This document shows, piece after piece, positions 6,022 to 10,481 of a DNA stretch of 10,481 nt. The stretch is from assembly GCA_015521535.1 (NCBI GenBank), contig WAOA01000030.1:1-10481 (forward strand). The letters are read 5' to 3'. Under the pieces are notes generated by a model. That model saw only the letters and a list, made by a program, of their open reading frames with translations, made no database searches and was not told the origin of the DNA. Each line of letters starts with the position of its first letter. Positions within the stretch are counted from its first letter, which is position 1. Position numbers and translations under genes: made by a program. The stretch comes from Candidatus Aenigmatarchaeota archaeon. Lineage in GTDB: Archaea > Aenigmatarchaeota > Aenigmatarchaeia > Aenigmatarchaeales > SZUA-1535.

Positions 6022-7478
6022 TACGCTTTTGCAAGATAAACTATATATTTTGCAGGTTTTCCACATATAATACATTTCTTTCCTTTTGCTTTTTCCTCGT
6101 CTTCAAGAGGAATTCCGCGCACTTTAAGGTTTGTAGTTTCTTGTAGTTTTTCCGCGCATTTTTCTGCGGTTTCATCTATACTGCAGAAAGGTGCTTTTAT
6201 AAATCCTTTACCCACAAGTTTTTTCACATCTTCAAACGTTTCTGCTTTTGTAATTACATGATATCTTTTACTTCTTTTTTTAAGCAACTTGTCGTTGATT
6301 TTCAACTCTTTCTCTATTTCTTCTACCAAATTTTTTACTGGAACAGAGTTTTTATTTCTGTCAACACGCCTTACAATCACGCAAGTATTATCTTTAACTT
6401 CTTTAGGACCTATTTCTATTCTAAGCGGTATACCAAGCATTTCCCATTCATTGAATTTGAACCCTGCGGTCTTTTCTTTGTTGGTATCTACCGCTACCGA
6501 AAATCCTTGTTCAGAAAGAATTTTTTGTACTTCTATGGCTTTTTCATCCACTTCCTTTTCCTTTCCTTTGAAATAAATCGGAATTATAACGCAATGATAA
6601 GGCGCAATCGATGAAGGAAGGATTAGACCTTTGTCATCGCCATGTATCGCGATTATCGACGCCATAATTCTCCATATACCGGGTCCGAAGCAGGTTATCC
6701 AGACATACTTATCTTTCATGTCCTCGTCTTTAAACGTTACTTCAAACGCTTTCGAGAATCTTTGGCCGAGATCATGAGTAGAACCAATTTGCGAAACTCT
6801 GCCATCTGGCATCACGGAGTCAGCGGCATACGTATCTTGAGCACCGGCAAATTTATCCCATTTGGGTCTGCGGAAAAAAATGAAAGGTATGAAGAGTTTT
6901 TCTTCCGTGATTTTTTTAAGAATCTTCATATCCTCTTCTACTTGTTTTAACGCTTCTTCGTGCGTACGAAAAGCGCAGTGTGTTTCGAAGAAAAGAAATT
7001 CTCTACCGCGCAAAAAAGGTCTGGTTTGCGATTCATAACGATAAACACATATTCTGCTTTGATAGCGCTTAAAAGGCAAATCTTTCCAACTCCTTATCCA
7101 TAGCGAATACATTGAATAAAACGCTGTTTCACTTGTTGGACGTAAGGCAAACGGCTCTTCAAGGTCATCATTCCCAGCCCTTGTAACCCAGAAAACCTCT
7201 GGAGCGAAGCCTTCAACGTGCTCTTTTTCTTTTTCGAAGAATTTCTCAGGAATAGCAATAGGGAAAAGTACAGGCTCATGACCGTTTTTTTCCACTTCTT
7301 CCTCAAAAAGTTCGTAAATTTTTCTAAGAATTTTAAAACCCCATTCTCTGTGAACTATAAATCCTTGTAATCCGTAGCGTATATCAGCAAGTCTCGCCTT
7401 TGCAACAACTTGTGAAAACCATTCAGAAAAATTTTCATCTTTTTTTACCGTGATTCCGATTTCTTCTTTTGTGCTCAT
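6018..7478 (-). CDS. proS: Prolyl-tRNA synthetase, archaeal/eukaryal type
   Basis: This class II synthetase charges tRNA-Pro with proline in the cytosol. The N-terminal part FSEWFSQVVAKARLADI leads into motif 1 (about 45-75). Proline and ATP-site blocks follow: ALRPTSETAFYSMYSLW (111-127), YRYESQTRPF (146-155, motif 2), REFLFFETHCAF (159-170) and DKFAGAQDTYAADSVMPDGR (208-227). Motif 3 is CFGPGIWR (263-270) followed by HGDDKGLILP (279-288). The anticodon-binding domain spans about 295-395. The C-terminal zinc-type domain has Cys432, Cys441, Cys469 and Cys472, and the protein ends in the typical Tyr. The bacterial editing insertion is absent. At 486 residues the length is normal. Motif 3 and the ETHCAF block differ from archaeal forms I recall. 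No ribosome-binding site is seen, and the 99-residue gene lies 24 bases upstream in the same direction. Confidence 0.95.
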   Translation of the reverse strand: MSTKEEIGITVKKDENFSEWFSQVVAKARLADIRYGLQGFIVHREWGFKILRKIYELFEEEVEKNGHEPVLFPIAIPEKFFEKEKEHVEGFAPEVFWVTRAGNDDLEEPFALRPTSETAFYSMYSLWIRSWKDLPFKRYQSRICVYRYESQTRPFLRGREFLFFETHCAFRTHEEALKQVEEDMKILKKITEEKLFIPFIFFRRPKWDKFAGAQDTYAADSVMPDGRVSQIGSTHDLGQRFSKAFEVTFKDEDMKDKYVWITCFGPGIWRIMASIIAIHGDDKGLILPSSIAPYHCVIIPIYFKGKEKEVDEKAIEVQKILSEQGFSVAVDTNKEKTAGFKFNEWEMLGIPLRIEIGPKEVKDNTCVIVRRVDRNKNSVPVKNLVEEIEKELKINDKLLKKRSKRYHVITKAETFEDVKKLVGKGFIKAPFCSIDETAEKCAEKLQETTNLKVRGIPLEDEEKAKGKKCIICGKPAKYIVYLAKAY

Positions 7479-7499
7479 AAGTTTAAATAAGTCGTAATG

Positions 7500-7510
7500 T
7501 TATTAAAAAT
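7500..7510 (-). promoter_or_regulatory. Possible TATA-like box for proS
   Basis: The minus strand reads ATTTTTAATAA, centred about 27 bases before the proS ATG and overlapping the upstream gene's stop codon. proS may have its own leaderless promoter in addition to read-through from upstream. Confidence 0.3.
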
Positions 7511-7802
7511 TTTTTATTGGTAAACGCCCTCGATAGAGAAAGATGCTATCGAAACCGAATCCGATTACTTCTTTTAATGCACGTGTTACATTTTCTTCAG
7601 GAATTCCTAAATGCTGCGCAACATTTTTATACCACTCCGGATTCAACTCCTCATTAAGAGCACCGATTTCTTTACCTATACAATAGTATTTTATTCCTTC
7701 TCTTATGAGTTTAGGATCGTATCCCAACTTTTTTATTAATTTTCTTTTTTCATCACTAAGACTTAATTTCCCAGAATGTTGGTAAAAGTTTTCATATTCC
7801 AT
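7503..7802 (-). CDS. Hypothetical protein, 99 residues, directly upstream of proS
   Basis: I do not recognise this protein. It starts MEYENFYQHSGKLSLSDEKR and is mostly predicted helix. Notable stretches are LIKKLGYDPKLIREGIKYY (23-41), IGKEIGALNEEL (42-53) and HLGIPEENVTRALKEVIGFG (64-83), the last resembling a compact helical bundle or a helix-turn-helix-like element. It ends in a short basic-aromatic tail. It has one Cys and no membrane segment. The ATG is preceded by a clear TTTATATA on its own strand about 27 bases upstream, and no ribosome-binding site, so a leaderless start is well supported. The 24-base gap to proS suggests co-transcription. A link to tRNA charging would be guilt by association only. 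Confidence 0.7.
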   Translation of the reverse strand: MEYENFYQHSGKLSLSDEKRKLIKKLGYDPKLIREGIKYYCIGKEIGALNEELNPEWYKNVAQHLGIPEENVTRALKEVIGFGFDSIFLYRGRLPIKNF

Positions 7803-7822
7803 ACAAGAAGTATTTTTGAAGT

Positions 7823-7834
7823 AAATATATAAAT
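7823..7834. promoter_or_regulatory. Single TATA element shared by two divergent leaderless genes
   Basis: The element reads AAATATATAAAT on the plus strand and ATTTATATATTT on the minus strand. Its centre is about 27 bases from both start codons (7802 on minus, 7856 on plus), and the spacer of 53 bases contains no second candidate and no ribosome-binding site. One element, read in both directions, is the economical explanation for both promoters. Confidence 0.55.
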
Positions 7835-7855
7835 TTTGAAAAATCTCTCAATATT

Positions 7856-8269
7856 ATGATGCTTTGCAGCGCTTGTTTACTCGGCGTGAAATGCAGGTAT
7901 AACGGAGAACATAAACTTAACAAAAAAGTTCTTGAAATCGCGAAAAAAGAAGCGCTTGTCCCGGTTTGTCCCGAGCAACTTGCTGGCTTTCCCACACCAC
8001 GGGAGACGTGTGAAATAAAAAATGGTAAAGTAATTACCAAAAACGGAGAAGATTTAACAGAAAAGTTCATAAAAGGTGCTGAAGAAGTGGTGAAAATAGC
8101 AAAGCTTCTCGGCGTGAAAAAAGCGATTCTCAAAGAGGGTAGCCCTTCTTGCGGTGTAAAACGCATACCTGATGACACTTTCTCCGGGAAAAAAGTTCCT
8201 GGTAGCGGAATAACAGCAGAGATTTTAAAGAATAACGGTATTGAAGTGATTAGCGAGGATGAAATTTAG
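7856..8269 (+). CDS. DUF523 (COG1683) family protein, likely 4Fe-4S; TudS-related
   Basis: The family hallmarks are all present: SACLLGVKCRYNG (5-17, Cys7 and Cys13), VPVCPEQLAG (35-44, Cys38), PTPRETCEI (47-55), KEGSPSCG (93-100, Cys99) and the glycine-rich end VPGSGITAEILKNNGIEV (114-131). In thiouracil desulfurase TudS, a characterised relative as I recall, conserved Cys residues bind a 4Fe-4S cluster used to remove sulfur from 2-thiouracil. The conserved Cys here make a cluster plausible, but whether this stand-alone protein desulfurises a thiolated base is inference. At 137 residues the length is normal for single-domain members. Met1 and Met2 are adjacent ATGs, so the start is uncertain by one codon. 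There is no ribosome-binding site; the promoter is the TATA element shared with the divergent gene. Confidence 0.9.
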   Translation: MMLCSACLLGVKCRYNGEHKLNKKVLEIAKKEALVPVCPEQLAGFPTPRETCEIKNGKVITKNGEDLTEKFIKGAEEVVKIAKLLGVKKAILKEGSPSCGVKRIPDDTFSGKKVPGSGITAEILKNNGIEVISEDEI

Positions 8270-8287
8270 ATTTTACATTATTCTACA

Positions 8288-8297
8288 CTATATGTAT
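8288..8297 (+). promoter_or_regulatory. Possible TATA-like box for the ABCE1 gene
   Basis: CTATATGTAT lies so that initiation about 25 bases downstream would give a leader of roughly 20 bases carrying the Shine-Dalgarno site. The TTTTAAAAAT at 8301-8310 is an alternative. Neither is a strong match. Confidence 0.25.
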
Positions 8298-8327
8298 CAT
8301 TTTTAAAAATACGGGAAAATATTTTTA

Positions 8328-8335
8328 GAGGTGAT
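8328..8335 (+). promoter_or_regulatory. Strong Shine-Dalgarno site of the ABCE1 gene
   Basis: GAGGTGAT is an eight-base match to the archaeal consensus complementary to the 16S rRNA 3' end, three bases before the ATG at 8339. It fixes the start codon and contrasts with the unled starts of most neighbours. Confidence 0.75.
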
Positions 8336-8338
8336 TTT

Positions 8339-10075
8339 ATGCGTATCGCTGTTGTAGATAAAGAAAAATGCAAACCTGAAAAATGCGGATTTATTTGCGG
8401 AAAAGTTTGTCCTAAGAACAGGGCAGGAGAAAAATGTATAGAACTTGAAGAAAAAATTGTAATAGATGAAAATATATGCATAGGTTGCGGAATATGTGTT
8501 AAAAAATGCCCTTTTAATGCTATACAGATCGTAAACACACCTGAATCATTGAAAGAAAAGCCTATTCATAGATTCGGAAAAAACGGCTTTGTTCTCTTTC
8601 GCCTGCCGTTTCCAGAAGAAGGTAAAGTAGTCGGCCTATTGGGAAAAAACGGTCTCGGTAAAACTACTGCGATAAAAATTCTTTCTGGGCAACTAAAACC
8701 AAATTTCGGCAGCGGAAATGCGGAGTGGCTGAAAGAACTTAAGGAAATTTTTCGCGGAACCGAGTTGATGAATTATATAGAGAAACTGGAAGAAAAGAAA
8801 ATGAAAACTGTGGTAAAGCCGCAGCAAATAGAATTTCTCCGCGAGATTGATTCAACGCCTACCGAACTTTTCGAGAAATATGATGAAACAGAAACCGCGA
8901 AAGAGGTTATCGCGCTTCTTGATTTGGATGGAATAAAAGAAAGAGAATTACACAGCCTTTCAGGTGGTGAATTACAAAGGGTTGCGATAGCAATTGCATG
9001 CATGCGCAGAGCGGATTTATATTTATTTGACGAACCTTCTTCGTATCTTGATGTTAAGCAAAGACTCAACGTTGGAAAACTTATAAGGAAGATTGCTAAG
9101 CGAAATGCGAGCGTTATCGTAGTTGAGCATGATTTAAGCATGCTAGATTTTGTTGCGGATAGAATACATATTTTTTACGGCACCCCTGGTGTGTTCGGTA
9201 TAGTCTCAAAACCATATTCCGTGAAGAACGGTATTAATGCCTTTCTGGAAGGATATATTAAAGAAGATAATGTGAAAATTCATGAATCTGTAAAATTCGA
9301 AAAGCTCTCGCGAGGCGATACAGCAAGAGAAGTTTTAGTAAAATTTAGTGCATTGGAGAAGAGATATAACGGTTTTTCAATGCGCGTTGAAGAAGGTGAA
9401 GTGAAAAAAGGCGAAATTCTCGGCATATTCGGCTGTAACGGCTTGGGAAAAACTACATTTGCCAAAATTCTCGCAGGTGTTGAATCACCTGATAGCGGAG
9501 ATGTTGAGAAAAATGTAAAGATTTCTTATAAGCCGCAGTACATAGGTGAGATGTTCGCTGATAAGGAGAAAACGGTAGAAGAAATTTTACCTGTTTATAG
9601 CGAAAGTTTCAGAAAAAGATTTATTTTGCCGTTGGAACTTGAAAATATTTTGAAATCTCCTATTGGCACACTCTCAGGCGGCGAATTGCAAAGGGTCGCG
9701 ATATGCAAATGTCTTTCCCAAAGCGCGGATATATACCTTATGGACGAGCCTTCTGCGTTTTTAGACGTTGTGCAAAGAATGAAATTTTTTTCCTTAATTC
9801 AGAGATTTTCCGAAGAAACAGGAAAAACTCTAATAATAATAGATCACGATATACTTCTTCTGAGTTTTTCCGACAGAGCAATACTTTTCGAGGGAAAACC
9901 AGCGAAAGAAGGATATGCTAAGTTTTATACCACAGATGAGGCTCTAAATAAATTTCTTAAGGATCTCGGCATAACCTTTAGAATGGATCCAGAAACGCGC
10001 AGACCGAGAGCGAATAAACCCGGCTCGCAGAAAGACGAAGAACAGAAAAGGAAAGGAAAGTACTTTTTGGGATAG
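8339..10075 (+). CDS. abce1: Ribosome-recycling ATPase ABCE1 (Rli1)
   Basis: ABCE1 splits ribosomes after termination, working with aRF1 or aPelota in the cytosol. The N-terminal iron-sulfur domain has two clusters' worth of Cys: 11, 16, 20, 24 (plus 33) and IGCGICVKKCP with 47, 50, 53, 57. The linker HRFGKNGFVLFRLP (77-90) leads to the first nucleotide-binding domain: Walker A GKNGLGKTT (102-110), signature LSGGELQRV (207-215), Walker B LYLFDEPSSYLD (227-238) and His264. The hinge includes GDTAREVLVKFSALEKRY (326-343). The second domain has Walker A GCNGLGKTT (365-373), signature LSGGELQRV (445-453), Walker B IYLMDEPSAFLD (465-476) and His503. The family tail RMDPETRRPRANKPGS (548-563) is present. 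At 578 residues the length is near normal. A strong Shine-Dalgarno site precedes it. It is probably monocistronic, with a hairpin and T tract downstream. Confidence 0.98.
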   Translation: MRIAVVDKEKCKPEKCGFICGKVCPKNRAGEKCIELEEKIVIDENICIGCGICVKKCPFNAIQIVNTPESLKEKPIHRFGKNGFVLFRLPFPEEGKVVGLLGKNGLGKTTAIKILSGQLKPNFGSGNAEWLKELKEIFRGTELMNYIEKLEEKKMKTVVKPQQIEFLREIDSTPTELFEKYDETETAKEVIALLDLDGIKERELHSLSGGELQRVAIAIACMRRADLYLFDEPSSYLDVKQRLNVGKLIRKIAKRNASVIVVEHDLSMLDFVADRIHIFYGTPGVFGIVSKPYSVKNGINAFLEGYIKEDNVKIHESVKFEKLSRGDTAREVLVKFSALEKRYNGFSMRVEEGEVKKGEILGIFGCNGLGKTTFAKILAGVESPDSGDVEKNVKISYKPQYIGEMFADKEKTVEEILPVYSESFRKRFILPLELENILKSPIGTLSGGELQRVAICKCLSQSADIYLMDEPSAFLDVVQRMKFFSLIQRFSEETGKTLIIIDHDILLLSFSDRAILFEGKPAKEGYAKFYTTDEALNKFLKDLGITFRMDPETRRPRANKPGSQKDEEQKRKGKYFLG

Positions 10076-10160
10076 TATCATAAATCTTATGGTTGGCTCC
10101 AAGATAATGTTAATTAATCCAAAATTATAATTAAGTGAAAACTCTCGCTTCTTCTGTGTG

Positions 10161-10190
10161 GTAAAAACATTTTTACATTTTAATTTTTTT
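10161..10190 (+). terminator. Hairpin plus T tract after the ABCE1 gene
   Basis: GTAAAAA (10161-10167) and TTTTTAC (10170-10176) are perfect complements, practically a six-base stem with a four-base loop, followed by a T-rich stretch ending in seven T (10184-10190). T tracts terminate archaeal transcription; the hairpin may be incidental. It lies 85 bases after the ABCE1 stop and would also face the convergent gene. The rest of 10076-10206 shows no gene or RNA that I can support. Confidence 0.45.
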
Positions 10191-10206
10191 AATATTTCCT
10201 TAATTA

Positions 10207-10481
10207 TTATGCACCTGGTGTCTCTAAATCGATTTTAATCTTTACGACATTTACATTTTTTCCGTAATAACTCATTTTTTCAACACCATTTTTTTGAATA
10301 ATAATTCTACATTTATTAGAACATATTCTATTTGCAGACGATTCTATAACTATTCCCGTACAAAATGATTTCTCGCAAAGAAGTTTATAATAAAGTTGAA
10401 AAATTGCTCTCTTACCATCTTTTTTCATTCTTATTACAGATATAGTCTCGAAAGGTGTTTTCATTTCTTTGTCTGTAAAAT
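10207..10481 (-). CDS. Hypothetical protein with four Cys, probably 5'-truncated by the window edge
   Basis: On the minus strand an ATG at 10464 begins MKTPFETISVIRMKKDGK, 85 residues to the stop. The frame stays open upstream to the edge (codons for FTDKE precede that Met), and no ribosome-binding site or TATA box is visible in the 17 bases available. This may therefore be the C-terminal part of a longer protein. Numbering from that Met, Cys lie at 30, 35, 48 and 52, giving spacing CX4C-X12-CX3C. This could bind a metal, but it matches no zinc-finger pattern I know. The end, VNVVKIKIDLETPGA, looks like a beta strand and tail. The gene is convergent with ABCE1. I do not recognise the family. 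Confidence 0.5.
   Translation of the reverse strand, partial: FTDKEMKTPFETISVIRMKKDGKRAIFQLYYKLLCEKSFCTGIVIESSANRICSNKCRIIIQKNGVEKMSYYGKNVNVVKIKIDLETPGA

Noticed and set aside
6258..6950. Plus-strand open frames opposite proS
   Set aside because: Compositionally odd, lacking start signals and opposite a highly conserved gene.
8278..8538. Minus-strand open frame over the ABCE1 start
   Set aside because: It is antisense to the conserved iron-sulfur domain and has no family features of its own.
8438..8713. ABCE1 Walker A loops with Lys103 and Cys366 instead of Pro
   Set aside because: This position varies among ABCE1 proteins (Thr, Glu and Lys occur in forms I recall), so it is not evidence of lost activity.
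10076..10206. Small RNA or tRNA in the spacer after the ABCE1 gene
   Set aside because: No tRNA arms and no convincing C and D boxes were found; only A+T-rich sequence, a short hairpin and a T tract.
1..10481. CRISPR array, transposon, toxin-antitoxin pair or defence cluster
   Set aside because: No regularly spaced repeats, transposase motifs, terminal repeats or paired small genes were seen; the genes are mostly core housekeeping types.

Overview
The window is A+T-rich archaeal chromosome. The protein set says so: an ABCE1/Rli1 ribosome-recycling ATPase with two 4Fe-4S motifs, a DUF460 (COG2433) RuvC-like protein, and an archaeal/eukaryal-type prolyl-tRNA synthetase without the bacterial editing insert. 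Most genes also lack a ribosome-binding site and carry a TATA-like box about 24-30 bases before the start codon, the usual layout for archaeal leaderless transcripts. I cannot name the lineage. The tight spacing, a very short SMC and a short DUF460 protein would suit a compact-genome archaeon, but that is inference.

Layout. 1-184 (-): start of a coiled-coil protein cut by the window edge. 214-1392 (-): DUF460 protein with RNase H-fold domain and coiled coil. 1436-1723 (+): small unknown protein divergent from it. 1730-4189 (-): SMC of 819 residues. 4190-4483: mostly non-coding, with one doubtful small ORF. 4484-5056 (-): dCTP deaminase. 5175-5999 (+): HtpX membrane protease, divergent from dcd. 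6018-7478 (-): prolyl-tRNA synthetase. 7503-7802 (-): unknown 99-residue protein directly upstream of proS. 7856-8269 (+): DUF523 protein, divergent from it. 8339-10075 (+): ABCE1. 10076-10206: spacer with a hairpin and T tract. 10207-10481 (-): unknown protein probably entering from the right edge.

How the genes relate. This is a housekeeping neighbourhood, not an island: chromosome organisation (SMC), nucleotide supply (Dcd), membrane-protein quality control (HtpX), translation (ProRS, ABCE1) and probable nucleic-acid or tRNA-base metabolism (DUF460, DUF523). Most genes look separately transcribed in divergent and convergent pairs. The only plausible two-gene operon is the 99-residue gene with proS. 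I see no mobile element, CRISPR array, rRNA, tRNA or defence cassette, and no convincing undescribed multi-gene system.

Points worth a second look: the SMC with arms about half the usual length; the DUF460 protein lacking the usual N-terminal region; an unusual active-site sequence in ProRS; one TATA element centred between two divergent leaderless genes; a perfect inverted repeat between the dcd TATA box and start codon; and Shine-Dalgarno sites on only two genes, one of them the ribosome-recycling factor.
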